Positions 15,983 through 30,437 of a stretch of 64,000 nt of DNA are shown here, piece after piece. Under the pieces are notes generated by a model that had not been told where the DNA came from, made no database searches, and saw nothing but the letters and a program-made list of their open reading frames with translations. The DNA is from Cruorifilaria tuberocauda (Eukaryota; Nematoda; Chromadorea; Rhabditida; Onchocercidae): assembly GCA_013365365.1 (NCBI GenBank), contig JABVXU010000030.1:186001-250000 (forward strand), written 5' to 3'. The stretch's first letter is position 1; every line of letters starts with the position of its first letter. A program made the position numbers and the translations under genes.

Positions 15983-17880
15983 CTGCAATTACAAAAGTTC
16001 ATATAGTTCAAAATACACGAGAAAATGTAAACAACTTGCTGAGTTAGATCACAATGTAATCAATTTTGATCAAAAGCTTCCAAAAAGCGATTTTTTACTT
16101 TCACAGTAAAAGAACTATCAGAGGACACAGAATCTTCATCTAAATAATACAGTAATCAATCAATTGATACTTCGTTCTTTATCCATTTTAGATTTCTTTC
16201 ACTTGGCAGTTCCTTCTTTATTAGGTGGTTCTATTTTCCAAAAAAACTCCTAAAATTTTCTTCAAAATAACCAGTTAGATTCTGGAACAACACACTCCTA
16301 ATCAAGTTCAGCTTTTCTAAGTTCCAAATAACTCTGAAATCAAAACGATATGCGATGATTCCAGATGATTGATGTTTAGATGGTCAAAAAAATATCCTGA
16401 CGTTTATATATTATCACTGTGCGCCATAAAACCAATGGGTTATAACAACAGATCAACTATCATAAGTTAAGTCTGCTCCTTCTAGTGACTCCTTAGCCTA
16501 TTGTCTGTTGACAATTATAATCATGAGTTTATAATTGTTATTTAAAATTATTTGCTCCAATAAGGTATGGATATATAAATCTCTCGTATATTAAAAAAAT
16601 TCATAACCTATTAGTCGGGTCTCGAGTTAATACACTGTTCTCGAGGAGCTTAGGTAATCGAACTGTTGACTGGAAATGCGGACTCATTTTAGGAATTGTT
16701 TAAATGGATACAACGAAATATATATATACATAGTCGGTAATGTACACATTGTACACACACATTTTAAGTCACGATAAGTTATAATTATTCGTTTTAGATA
16801 TTTTTCCAAGTTAGGGAAGACGAACCAAATTGGAAAACAACTTCTAGAAAAATTATTTATTTGCATTTCGAAAGGTTAAAAAACATGAATGACCAGCAAT
16901 CATTAGCTTACATTCCATTCGTATACATTCAATATATACGTAATCCCAAACATTCATAAGGGTAATATTGCAACACGGAATTAGCTGATCCTTACTGATT
17001 ACAGTGCAACCATAATTCAGTTTAACAAGTGATCTGAATTTTCATTGTTCAAGACTGAAAATAGTACCACTTTCATATTAAGCTCAAATATATCATTTAA
17101 AATTCCAGACAGATACGTCGTCGACACTTTAAAATTCTAGCGATTTTCAAAGATGACAACCTCAATTTTCCAGCAGGAAAAAAAAATGAATTGTAACCTT
17201 AACACGTACTCTCCACTTTTCAGGAATATAACATTTACATGAAGAAATAAAGAATCTAGCACGGTTTGCAAGTAAATTCTTCTTATTCTTTTGTAAAGCA
17301 AATATATACTGGTACGGGTACTTTAAATTTGATGTATTTTAAAGTTAATTTTAAAAGAGGAAATATATACAAACGAAGCCTCAAAGTAAGACTGACTAAC
17401 TGTTTAATTCATCAAACAGGCAAAATCTGATGACAAAAGTGGTAACAAAGCAAGCAAATAACAACTGATGCAGCTAGCAAATGTCCCTGCAGAATTTTTT
17501 GCAGAACAACAATGCACTTAAAGGTAGATTTTTGCTCCGCACAGAGATGTATTACTGACGATGCGAACACTCCAGAAGCTGCCTAGATCAGAAGCCAAAA
17601 AAGACTCTATTAAGTAATATTTCCAATATGATGTTATAATATGATATTTCCTGGATAATTAGCACACTTAACAAAACATTTTACAGGAAGATTCTACCAC
17701 TCGTAACCAAAATATCTGATAAGCTAAAAAACTTCATTCATCACAAATGATTTTCTAAATCGATCTAATTATTCCCCAACCACAGACAACAAAAACAGGA
17801 TAAATCAGTTGTTTACACAAGTACAATTCATGTAATTTGTTTCAAAAGAGCATTGAAATAAAGAGGTGGTTTATAAGTGA
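15983..17880. other. Interval between the MNAT1 exon and the ACC gene, with repeat copy B
   Basis: About 1.9 kb in which the rest of MNAT1 would be expected. I translated the minus strand by eye and saw only short acceptor-flanked pieces (for example 16163-16112, and a stretch around 16990-16910) with no MAT1 similarity. Copy B of the degenerate repeat lies at about 16300-16590. Otherwise AT-rich. Confidence 0.5.
16300..16590. repeat. Degenerate duplicated segment, copy B
   Basis: Partner of the segment at about 14830-15130, same orientation, about 1.45 kb away. See copy A for the shared blocks. It lies where upstream MNAT1 exons would be expected. Confidence 0.5.
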
Positions 17881-20800
17881 TCAAAACCTTTCATTCTTCA
17901 TTTCCCGTATTAATAAATCACACTTTTTCGCGAAATCTCCAAGCTTGGCCGAAGGTCTGTGAATGAGTTATTTCATTATTAAGTTTATTAAGTAGAAATA
18001 TTAATCTGTCACAGGCCGTTTTTATTCTCCTTCGATCGTCTATTACAGAAATAATTTCTAATTAAACCAGCAATCACTTTGAAAAAAATGAAAATTTGAA
18101 TTTACTGGAATTTTCCACGTTAAAACATTTATCTTTGATTCAGACAAACTTACATTCCATAACGCTCTCCAATTGTGAAGAAATCATTCCTTGCAAGAAA
18201 TGCAACAATCTGTTTCCTTTCCTTACGCAGGAGTTTTATAGCATCTTCATCTGGATAACTATACCAAGAGAAAGTCTCATCCCTAGTTTTCGCAAAATAC
18301 TGTTGTAAAGATTCCTGCATTTTCCGAATGTCTTCCATACATTTCACATCAATAGCCTACAACAAGAAATTATTTCACTATCTTCCTGATTTTCTGAATA
18401 TAATTTGAATGCAATTCTAACCTCCCTGTATATATCCTGCTCGATACACAATCTTAAAAGGCGCCGTGTAAAAAATGCTCTTGATTCTTCCCATTTCACT
18501 ACTTCCTGGAATGGCTTTTTTTTAAAGGCACCAATAACTTAACAAAAAATTTCCAAATAATTCTAAAATTTTGTACTTTTAATTACTCAGAACAAAAAAT
18601 CTACAATAAAAGTTTTAAAAGATTCTGTATAAAAATCATAATAACGGTAGATATCATTTTGAAAAACGGTAAATGGAAATACACCAGTTTTTGACGTAAC
18701 AAATAGCAGAAAATATATGATTCCTACGTTTCCAAATAAAAGAATACCTTAATAGCACCAACAGCTTTCATTCGTACCGTAGTATCATGTAAATCAGCAA
18801 ACGTGATAGCAATATTACGATAAGTTGGCATTAACAGTTGAATACGAGCATTGATGTCCATTTTCACATCGTTACCTTGTTTTTCCAAAACTCCTAATCG
18901 AATCATTTCTTTATCCAGCCGTTTCATCAATGGTACCAAATCCTTGAAAGCTGTGTTTGTCAGCAAAGAGTAGCAAAATTACACTATTTATTGGAAGTTT
19001 GTCCTTGAAGAATCAGCAACATTCTTCATATTAGGATTTCACAATTCTATATCTTCTCTGTTTTCCGCACCACACTTTTTGAAAAAAAAAAAACATCAAT
19101 TAGGACTAGGCAAAAATCAGTCAAGTCCTTACATGTTTCAACACTGCAATAAAAGTCTTCCGATCACTTCCATCCGGATGAAACATTCAGATAGTTCAAA
19201 TTTCCTGAATTTAATATTTGGAATCCAAAACAACTCATATGCAGTACTGTGCACTAACCTTACGCATTTTCACTTGAACAGTTCCTTCTGGCTCCAGAAC
19301 ACCACCCCTCGACCTCGGATCAGCAAACATCTGCATGCAAACAGGATTTATTGTTGGATCAATGACTGCCCAAGCCCCACCGCGTAATTCTCCATACGGC
19401 GGAATATAAACTATCACCGGATTCAAGTATTTACATAATTGATCAACTATATACGCACCAAATTTAAGTACCATTTCGAACATATCTACAATAAATACCT
19501 TAAAAAGAAAATCCCGCCTTAACAAATTAATGAGTCTTAAAAAAATTAGGTTTCTAAAAAAAAATTCATGCTTCGAAATATGCATATTTTCAAATCATCA
19601 TAAAAATCAAATACCTTTCTGACCACCGCTGAATCCACGCCAGTTGGCTAGAATAAATAAAGGCAAAGATTCTTTATTGAAATCTTCTATCGCTTCAGCA
19701 GTCTATAACTCCCATAACTTCATAATTTCAAAGCAGCGAACGAAAAAAGAATTTTACAAAGGCGCATGTACAGAGAGACTACAGAAAATGTGCTAAAGTA
19801 GCAAATTTCTAGCTATAAATATAATTATGATGAAAAACCGATAAAACTTACTTTATATGCAGAGTCAGGATACCACACCTGACCAGCTTGCTGGATGCAT
19901 TTGGCTTGAGAATCTGGAGCAGCTGGATCAGCTGGGATTTCAGCAAAAACACTCCTTGTTTCCACGGCAATAACCCCAACATTGATGCCTCCTAGACGTG
20001 CTCGACCTGTGATTACCGTTTTTCCCCAGCCTGACTTAATCTTAAAAAAATTGCTTGAGAAGGTGCAAAAATCGAACAAAAAAATATGCAGAAGATCCTG
20101 GCATTTTTGTTTCTAATTGTAACATATAATCATATGTTATGTTGTGAGACAATATTTTCTTCAAAGACTAAAATTTGTTTAAACTCTAGAACGATTTGGA
20201 TTTATAGCTAGAATTTCGCATTAAAATCTAAAAAAATTAGGAAAGAACAGTACTGAGACAGAATTAAGAAAAACTGCCAACTTTATATCTCTCTTGCAAA
20301 ATGAACAAAAAAAACTTCTTCAAAAGAGTTCCGATCAAATATCGTCATCATCAAGCGCGGGTCGCTTTCCTTATTTTGTGATGGCAAATGAATTAGACAC
20401 CGATCAATTGGATCTTCACTATACTCAAAACTTGGTTCCTTAAACGGTGCCTGTAAAATAACGATGAATTTCATTGCATTGAAATTATTTTTTTGCTAAT
20501 TAAAATCCTAATTGTGGATCGTGTTAATAAACGAAAGAATTTAAGGTAATAAATCAAACAAACTTAAGTATTAATAAAATACATATCATTTATGTTGCAT
20601 GGTTAAGCCTGGTTAATCTAAATTCAAACCTTCACATTTTTACGCGTGTAAGATAGCCACCTTAGCAATTGGCGGACACCATCATAATCATTGCTAACAG
20701 TGGAATGTGTGACACCATTACGAGTCATTATTTCAGTGCCACCCAATTGACCATTAGATGTATAAACCTCACGTCCAAGTAAAGAATTCAACGCAGGAGC

Positions 20801-23800
20801 TCCAGTTAAAATAATATCAGCATTTTCAACTTGGCAAATTCTCCTCGAAAGTCGAGCAACATACGCACCGATACCAACGGTACGACCAGTTACCAAACAA
20901 TAGGTTATCACTTCATTGTACGCCCGTGATGTTTCACCCGCAATCATCCCAGAGCCAACCAGATTTTCTACTCCAATGTCACGCTAAAATTGTACAACGT
21001 ATCAAATTTATCATCAAATTTCGAATTCATATCAATCCAAAGTATAAAACAGATCATTAAAAAAAAATGAATTACGCATATTAAACTTTAAAGTCTTCCA
21101 AAAATAAGAGGATACATTGAAATAAAAGAATTTCCCAAAGCAAAATAAACTAGAAACAGCTGCGATAAAACATGGAATAAACTAAGTAAAATCAAATTAA
21201 TGAATAACTCACAAACAGATGATATAAAAATACTAGTTTTATGATATCTACCTATTCATAATGTATACCTCTTTGCCGATAATCCCATCAATCTTATGGA
21301 AACCATTTCTACGGTGTGTAGCAACAATCTGTCGCAGTTCACGTACGTCCTCATTTGTAAGATAAAGTCCATCGAAACCCTCTACTGGATTATTTTCATT
21401 CTTCCAAATAACTTTGAAAAGTTTTTTCAGCTGGAAATAAATTTTATACCTACATTAAATAGCAACGTAGAATCATTAGGATGAAATAATTCATTGTTTT
21501 ATTCCAATTAAATTAACAAATGAAAAGAGGAATAAATGACTAACATCAGCTGATAAACCAATCCTTGCACCCGAATTAGCAGCAATGTATATTCGTGGAA
21601 TTCCCTCCTTCCGACTTAAACGTGAGGCTTCGTAGTATAAACGATGTTCACACATTGAAAATGAACCAATCTGGTGGGAAATATCATTTGCAATAACAAT
21701 CACTTCTCGCCCTTCTGGGTACTCCGGAACAACTAACCGTACACGCCATGCAACTATTCCAATTTTACTCAGTGAACCAGTTTCATTAAGTTCAATCAGT
21801 TTTTTTGAATCTTCATCATATACCAGTTCATGAAATTGGCATAAATTATCGAGTACCAAATCAGGTGACTTCCGTGACCTTAAATGAAAGTTCTTAAGAG
21901 CTGTGAAAAATTCAAGAAAAGCTTCTAAAATAATTGAATAATTTACGGAAGGAAAACGAACTCTTTAGGTGCAAGCCATGTGGCAATTACGGCACGCTGA
22001 AAAAGTAGTGGATAGTCGTAAACATAAGTAGTTTTCAACACGCGAGCTTTCAACCGCCGTTTGTCAATTTCAGATCTACCAAGGTAGGGATCTGTAAATG
22101 GATTCCAATCTGGATTTCGCCGATTGTCGACCATTATTTCCAGGCCATGTTTAAAACCATCCATTCCGGCGTCTACATGAAGCCACTAGAATTATTTGAT
22201 AAATTAAATTAAAATTTAGAGCACATTCGATCAAAAACACTACGGCTAGAATGAGAAGAGATGGCATAAATTTCGACTGAACGAGTTAATCAGACAGAAT
22301 CAGGTTGTATAAACATATATATATATATATGTTGGAGAGAAAAAATCAACAAATTTTCAGCGTAAGCAAATAGACTAACTTTTTTGGTTCTTGAATTACC
22401 ATTACTTGCTTCTGCACGTAATACTTTGATGAATGGCGTAAAACCAGTATCATCTGTTATAATCACTTTCGTCGCTTGTTCCAAACTTCGTCGTTCACCA
22501 AAGAGAATGAAATCAAATTCAACTTGATTCACTTGTGATCTCCACAGAAAGTCCTAAAAATAATTAAATTCCACGAATGATGAAAAAGAATAATTGAAAA
22601 TGGTGAATCGTTTTAACGTTACCACGTTTTAACATATTTCACTGATCATTAAATAAGAACTTCCAGCAATACTTATATAAGAAAAATATATACAATAATT
22701 ATATCAAAAAAAAATTTTGAAAATCTACTTTGCATTCTCGATAAGCCTTATAAATGACATTTATCCAGTCAGCTGGACTCATCTGTATTTCCTTGCTGGA
22801 TGGTGTACGATGAATAAACAGTAAAACATGATTTCGATCAATTGTATTTGAACGATATAAAGCTACAACAATTTCACAGCACGCACGTTTTAGAGCTTTA
22901 ATGACACTGCATGTCACTTCCCTAAATTATTTGAATATGCAAAAAAATGAAAGACACAAGCTCTCATTTGTAGCTTCAACATAATCTCAGTGACAGAACC
23001 ACTCTAAAAAGCTGGATTCAAAGAAATAAACACCTCATGATTCGAGGTACTACACAATAAAGTATTATGATTATAATATTTGCTATCTGTAAATTGTTTC
23101 CAAAAAAAATCATTTCTGAACCAAATGCAAAGACAAAATCAAAATGTCGACATATTATACAAAAGAGTTATTCAAAACACCTACTCAGCTGTATAACTGT
23201 CAACAATTCGAACTACAGCTCGATAAAAAAACCGGTGTTCTGTTGGATCCGCTTTCCCTTCTGCTTTATATAAATGACCCGAATTATGCGACGACTTCAA
23301 TTTTTCAATCTAAAACACCATTTTGATAGTCCAAAAACAAAATTATAGAACTATAACTTCCATAAATTTGTTCGCAAAACTAACGCTGTAGTTTTCTTTT
23401 ATGCGATGTAAACCCAGTTTAGGCAGATGAGCCAAATCAATATTACGTTGTGAACGAATTTCTTCCTTATGAAACATATCATAGTAAAAAAACATTGGAT
23501 AAGAATCCGATGATGCTATTAAAATTACAACTTGGCGGATGTTTTCATTCTGCACGCGACTTACAGCTTCCTGAAAAGTAAATATCCATAGATAATTTTA
23601 GCGAAACTCTATTAATACTGTCTGCTTGGATAATCATACTTCGCGGAAATGAAAAATTACTTGTTTTCAACAGGTTTATTCTATCCAGCAGTAGGCATAA
23701 TGCAATTAAGCACTATAACTGAAAATATTCCAATACCATTACCTTCAGAATCACTGAGAATTTTTCATCCAAATTAGCATCGCATCTTACAGCTCCAGTT

Positions 23801-26800
23801 TGTGAAACGATATAAAGGGTTGAATCTGGTTTTACCACTTTTGCGGCCACTTGCGGTAATCGTTCAACGATGTCCGCTACATCGCCGATAACTCGCATCG
23901 TTACGCTTATTTCAATTACTTCATCATTTGGAAGACCCAGTCCGTGACTGGAAAGCAAATTTACTATTTCACAAAAACATAAAAATACCTGTATAGTTTT
24001 GAACAACTTCTGTGCTCTGTTCCCATTGGATCGTTGATAAGACCAATATTTTTAGAAAAGAAGTTAAAAACATACGCAATCTTTTGTATTGGAATGGAAA
24101 ATTGTACGTCATGGGGATGTCCGTCTTCCAGTCGTCTGATAGAAGCTTCAGGGACTCCGCAACATACAGTCACATATTTCAGTACCGAATCGAAATTATT
24201 ATCAAACATTTCAAACAGTATATCGTACTTTTCCAGATTAGTTGGGCTTGGTGACGATCCCTGAATGAATGTTTACGCAACTTCAACATTTATGACTCCA
24301 AAGATCGGTAGGAATGACATATAAGGACAGAATACATACCCTGATCTTAATTTCAGTGTATGTAGGTGTTTCCGCTTCAATCAGCAACGTCCTTGCGGCA
24401 TGCGCCAGTTCCAAATTTTCACTTTTAACGAAGCCAGCAATTTTTTCTAGTACAGGTGATATCCGCAAAATTAAGCGACGACTATTACTAATACGTCGCA
24501 AAATTTTCATTGCTAACAGATTTTTCTCATTAACCTTTGTATGTGAGCAAATTAGCCTGACGCAGCGTTCTGTATCACAGACCTGAAACAACAGTTTGAT
24601 AAACAATCAAAAATTAAACAAATAGCGAGACAGTAATCTAACCTGAGATAAAAGTTTTGTAACAGATTTGTCGTACTGATCTTCCTGGAAGAATATTTCG
24701 CTTTTGTAATAATGCCCAAGAAGATCGTCCAAAACCAGAGATATATGACCTTCTGTTCCACTTTCAAACCTGGCCAACACCCTTGTTATTGGTTCAAAAA
24801 TCATCTTTTCTTCCTTCATTTTTTGCGGATCCAAATCGTTTAGATAATCCTGGAAGCCAATTCTAGTATTTCAAAGATATTCTCAGGAGAAATCCTCAAA
24901 CATGACCAATTTTTTGATAAATTATGTATTAATTTATCCAATAATAAGTAAAAAAAGAGATAATATTAAAATATAAACATCAAAACAAATTTTACTAACT
25001 TCGATAGCTTTTCGTACTTTCTTTACTGGAAAATCATCAACACAAACTTCGAGAAATTCATTAAGTTGGTTCAATATTTTTGGCTTGATACGACTTTTCA
25101 TTACGGCAAGTTTTTGTTGCATTTGTTCATAAGGTAATGATCGGTCATTGAGCACAGAAAAAAGAGATTCTACTAAATTGTCGGCATATTTCGAGAACGT
25201 TGGCTCTGTTTTACAATAGCCATCGAAGACATTGTGCACTTCCTAAACATCAATTAAAAAATCAGATAATATCCTGAAAGCTATTTCGTGCATATTGTTT
25301 CTGTTGAAACGATATGGTAATTAGCAGAGTTATTCAATAATCTCAAAACTACTTTCTAATTCTTTTACTTATTTTAACATGAGATCTGTCAAAAGTGAAA
25401 ACAAGTCTAGAAATATTTAAGTTAAGTAATGCTTTTTTTTTTGGGTAAAAGAAAGTTTTTCTAAAGTCGTCTTAAATTACATTAATTAAATTTGAACCGT
25501 CTTCTGCTGCATTATAATATTCCTTTTTTAGACAAAAACTTGCAACCACCTGAACAACATTTGTGAAGTACATGTTAATTGGAGATTTTTTAGTGACACT
25601 TTGCGTCCATTCGGCGAATGAATCCTCAAAATCAATGGGTTTGGCAACCGCTAAACCATTTTGTGTCTCCAAACGAGCAACCAAGGTTCCTGGATGCAGC
25701 ATTTGTCCTGGTTGAGCAACTTTTTCGAAACGACCTCCGACCTGAATAAATGAAATATTTGTATATAAGCATCACTGCTCTCATATCAATTAAAGAAATC
25801 AATCTGCATATTTCACTGGGTATGAGCATCATAAACAACTAAAGTATCAAAGAATGAGAGGAAATATTTCCCAAGGATTCACATAAACCAAGAAGGTGCT
25901 GTTGTTGGATATATTTAGAAAATAACATATACATTCTAGTTCCAATCACCTTGGAGCCAGAACACTGGAATAAATGCTCCCAGTGTGAAGCAGCAGTTTG
26001 TCGAAAAAGAAACCAATTGCCAGAGAAACGATTTGCATTCAGTGATGCCCGACAAATGTTTTCGTATCGAAAAATTACGATAAATTTAAACTAAGATTTA
26101 AAATAAGAAATATACTAAGAAGCAATACTATCTAAGAGTTGAAGATTTCCACATATTACTAGAACCTTTTTCACTCGCATATCCAAAACAACTTTCATAC
26201 TTTCCATACTAGCATATATTTGACCCGGCGAAAGCAATTCTCCATCTTCGACTTCATAAGTCAGCAATTTACCAGCGCAGGATGAACGCAACACTGTTGG
26301 ATCGTTTTCTTTTTCAAATATTATCTGAAATTGGATAGTTCAAAAAACTTTCCCTCTAAAAAAATACAATCTAGAATAGTTCGTAAAAGATTGAAAAATG
26401 TTGAAATACGAGAAGTAAGTAATGAGTAGCTTTTAAAATTCTCAGAATGCATCGATCCCAATTTACTATGAATTAAAAGAAAGATATTAACCTGCATTCG
26501 TCCAATATGCACTTTGTAACGTTCAGGTTCTTCTTCTATGTAACACGGATGCGATCGATCTTTATATTTCAACAAAAGGGTACCATTTCTCAATTCACGA
26601 TATTCAACGGGAACACATCGGCCGTTCATTTTAATCATATATTCAAAATTTGATGTACGTGTAGCAGTAACACTAAAAAACATAAAACTATACTGGCAGA
26701 ATCATTTGAAGGATACGCTTGCTTTCATAATATTTATATGAAATCATACTAGTGTTGAAAAAAAATTAGACCTGTATTTAATATTGTCAAAAATAAGTTC

Positions 26801-29800
26801 CACTTGATGTGTCTCAGTAAGATCAGATGGCTGCAAAATACGTCCCCTGCTTATAGCATTACTAAAGGCACTGAACGCTTCCGTAATTTTTGAATGTGCT
26901 ATTAACATTGAGCCATAAGCTACAGCCATTGGCAGTGGAGGAAGCTCTACCTGTAAAAAGTACAAAAATTGTTTTGAGCTGTAGATAATTTTTAAAGTTA
27001 GAGTTAAAGTTAAAGGTAAAGTTAAAGTTTTAAACTTCCGGGATATTAGAGAAAACAGCACGATGAGGCAAATATTCCGTATTATTTTCTTTAATTAAAA
27101 AAAATGCAAAAATATGACGAATAAAAGTTACCGTATGCTTCTTTGAAGCAATGCGACGATCCAACCAAGTGGTATCGATTTTATTTTGTTCAAATTCGCT
27201 ATCTTTAAACAAAGAAATGAGATAGGGTAGTGTTACAGGGAATTTAGATTGAAGCTGTAGTTCCTGTAGCGCATTCAACATATTCGAGATCGCTAAATGC
27301 CTATAAAAAAACTAGCAATTCCTGAGAATCGATATTGTAGACTGTAAACAGTTCCGATTATATCATATTATAGAATGTAAGCGGTCATCAACTTGAACTG
27401 AATTACTTGTTCAAACTCGAAATGATGTTTTTATGAGTTTTAAATGCTCCTAAACACACGAAATTCGAATTATGGCTCAGACTCAGAGCAGTGCGATGTA
27501 AAAACAGTAAAAGCAATGTAGAAAGCTATGAACCTCGTGGATCCAGTAGCAAATAGATGACCAAACTGTGAATCTGCGAATTCGTGAAGAGATCCAGCGC
27601 CAACATGTGAAAAATAACCCCAAACAAACTGCGTTGAACGGAAATTCAAATTGGTGATTTCACCTGATGCGGGACGGAAATTCTCTTCCGGATCTTCACT
27701 TGTTATCCGGACAGATACAACATGCTTGTCGCAATGTGGATGTATCTGAAAAAAGTGGATTTGTATTTCGAGACATGAGAAAAGAAACACAGTTTAATAA
27801 GGAGAGCTATTATTACAATGTATCATCTATTGAATTCATGCAACACCAAGAGAAGACAGTATTATTAGGCAGGATGGGACCACTGTTTCTGAAAGTTTTA
27901 CTTTAAAGAAAAATTATGAAATTACATACCAGATGGAACGGTATTTTATCTGTGCCATATCGGCTTTTGCCATAATACAGACGCACTTCGCTGATGCACT
28001 GTAATGGTACTCCCATCGCAATTTGTAGTTGTGCAGCTGGCAAATTAACGTTTGTTAACATCTCACTTAACGGATGCTCAACCTAAAGCATACCATGGCT
28101 TTTCAATTTTTATGCACATTTATTATCCAACACTATTAGTACTATTACAAGCCGAATATGAAACATCGATTTCGCGAAATCGGGCTCTATCTAGTAACAG
28201 CTATCAAACTGTCCAATTCAACTATCTAAGGTTGGAATCGCCTTTTATCTGTATCAAGTGAAACTTATTTTCAACATTTTCCATTTTGCAGGATCAATAC
28301 TCCATTGAAATCTCTACCATCTTCACACTACATCGAAATAATCACTCAAACTATTTTATTAATGAATTTCAAAGAGAATTAAAAGTTTCAAGTAAGCACT
28401 GAATAAAGCTTTAAAAAGAATTAAGGAAAAATAATAGAGCTTTCTCGTTCAACTGCTTATGTAAGCACATTGTATCTACAATTTACCTGCAATCTTGGAT
28501 TAAGTTCCAGAAAAAAATACTCATTAGTTTGCGGAAGAAATAAATACTCCACAGTGCCTGCACTAACATATCCAACCATTTTAGCTAAACGTATTGCATC
28601 CTGTAAAAAAGCATTATTTAATAAGGATTCGTTTTTATTAAACAGATTTAACAGAGTTATACACAAAAGCCGAAATATATTAAAAGAAAAAAAAACTGAC
28701 TGCTTCCATATTTCTTTGAACAGCTAAAGGTGCAGCGATAGCTGGTGCTTCTTCAATGATCTTCTGACATCTCCTCTGAACTGTACAATCACGGGTTCTC
28801 AATGCAATTACCTCGCCATACATGTCACCCAAAAGTTGTACTTCAATATGTCGTGCACCTTCCAAACAATGCATTAAAAATATATGTCCACCCGCTATCT
28901 CTGCCTAAATTGACCGTTTTAAAATAAGATGATTTTTCCTTCAAAATCTAGACTATAGCTATAAATCGGCACCTTTAATTCCTTCCACTGTTCAAACAAT
29001 ACTTTTTCAAAATCCATCGAAATTCACCTGCACTCTCCTAAAATTTACTTCGAAATCAGATTCATTAAGGACTAAACGAATTCCTTTTCCACCACCACCT
29101 TCTGAAGCTTTGATCATCACCGGATAAGCAATATTCTTCTCCTGAAATCTAAAAATATGTAATAAATGAAACATCACGAAAATTTAAACACTGATCCTTT
29201 TGTAATATCTCATGTTTCAAAAACTCTCATACAACAGAAGAGACGATATATATTTTTAGAGTGAAACTAAATGAACGAAGTCCTAAAACAGCACACCTTC
29301 ATTACACGTATTGCCTCTTCATGATCATAAACGCAGGCGGCAGCACGAAGTTCTGGGGATACTTCGATATCAATTCTTCCTCGTTCGCAGATTTCTTTAG
29401 ACAAAAAAATATTACTCCCTGACCAAGGTACTACTGGTACACCAGCTGACTGAAAAATTTTTTAAATTTCTCAAGGTTGATTTGGCAAACTGGCAGAATA
29501 AACCGGCCTCGATGAAAACAATATGAAAAAATATGAAAAACTTTACCTGAGCAAGTATTGTTGACGCAATTTTATCACCCAAGGTGAACATAGCCGGTCC
29601 AGGTGGACCCATAAAAAGGATGTTATGTTTTTTCAAACCATTGGGTAAATCAGGGTTTTCAGATGCATGTCCCCAGCCTGCCCATACCGCATCCACGTTA
29701 TTACTTATAGCATGTTTCAGTATGTCATCCACATTTGCATAATTATTCTCATTTGCACCAGATTCCGAGAACACAAAATTGTCAATCATTTTCAAATATT

Positions 29801-30436
29801 CTGAAATTCAAGACTATCGGCAAGATCAAAATCCGAAAAGGAGAGATGTATGGTATTTATATCTCTACCCATAAACTTAAGATGTTACATTTTCACAGGA
29901 CTATAACAAACACTTTTACCAGGATTTGAAGAAATTTCTTGTTCGGTGGTCAAGTTAATGAATTTGAAGAGACGGTCATCCTTGAATGTCTCTTGGGCCC
30001 AACGTCTGATGGACATCACACACTTGAATGCTGCCATTCCATTATTGGCGATCAGTAACTGTAATGTATATATTTTAAAATTAATACTATTTTTAAGATT
30101 TTGAATGAAATTAACTCCTAGTTAATTGAAAAAAATTTGTATATTGAAATATTTCCAAATATTTTATACCTCAACTCTTTTAAGAGATTAGAAGGCCTAT
30201 GAATGCGAAAACTCACCTGATCGTCTATTTATATTTTCAAGCTTAGGACTTTTTAATAGGATTCTGATCAAAACTAAACAAACCGTTTTAATGGGTGCTG
30301 CTAATTTTGGATCTGCGTATTTATTAAGAAAAGCTTCAACTGTCCCAAACGTTTCCGCTCTTTGATCCACCTCATTCGACTTTTCAAAGTCTACGAACTC
30401 ACGGTTGTTATGTGTGAGCAAAGGTGGCGTCGGCAT
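17881..30436 (-). CDS. Acetyl-CoA carboxylase, multidomain eukaryotic type
   Basis: Cytosolic ACC makes malonyl-CoA from acetyl-CoA, bicarbonate and ATP, the committing step of fatty-acid synthesis. Many exons cover all parts in order. Biotin carboxylase, ~30.06-27.3 kb: [39 protein letters not shown] (ATP-grasp loop), [24 protein letters not shown]. Biotin carrier: MESMKVVLD with the biotin lysine codon at 26193-26195. Central region ~26-22 kb. Carboxyltransferase ~21.9-17.9 kb: [27 protein letters not shown] in family position, [53 protein letters not shown]. Exons 1-3 are 30436-30284, 30058-29920, 29800-29547; the last is 17956-17881, joined to the exon ending at about 18155 (otherwise translation stops at 18150). 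The ATG follows a TTTCAG acceptor by 1 nt. Divergent points: Val instead of Met after the biotin lysine and a shortened carboxyltransferase loop. Orthology to C. elegans pod-2 or to its second ACC gene is unresolved. Confidence 0.95.
26193..26195 (-). other. Biotin-attachment lysine codon of ACC
   Basis: AAA codon in the context ESMKVVLD. The lysine and preceding Met match the biotinyl consensus (E-x-M-K-M); the following Met is Val here. Confidence 0.85.
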
Positions 30437-30437
30437 C

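Noticed and set aside
16900..17010. Minus-strand stretch with acceptor and GTAAGC donor, phase-compatible with the MNAT1 exon
   Set aside because: The translation lacks the RING cysteine/histidine pattern and any MAT1 similarity, and its acceptor is poor.
18150..18152. TAA as the end of ACC
   Set aside because: A GTAAGT donor overlaps it, and a phase-matched downstream exon (17956-17881) with coding character follows; I prefer the spliced end but the stop at 18150 remains possible.
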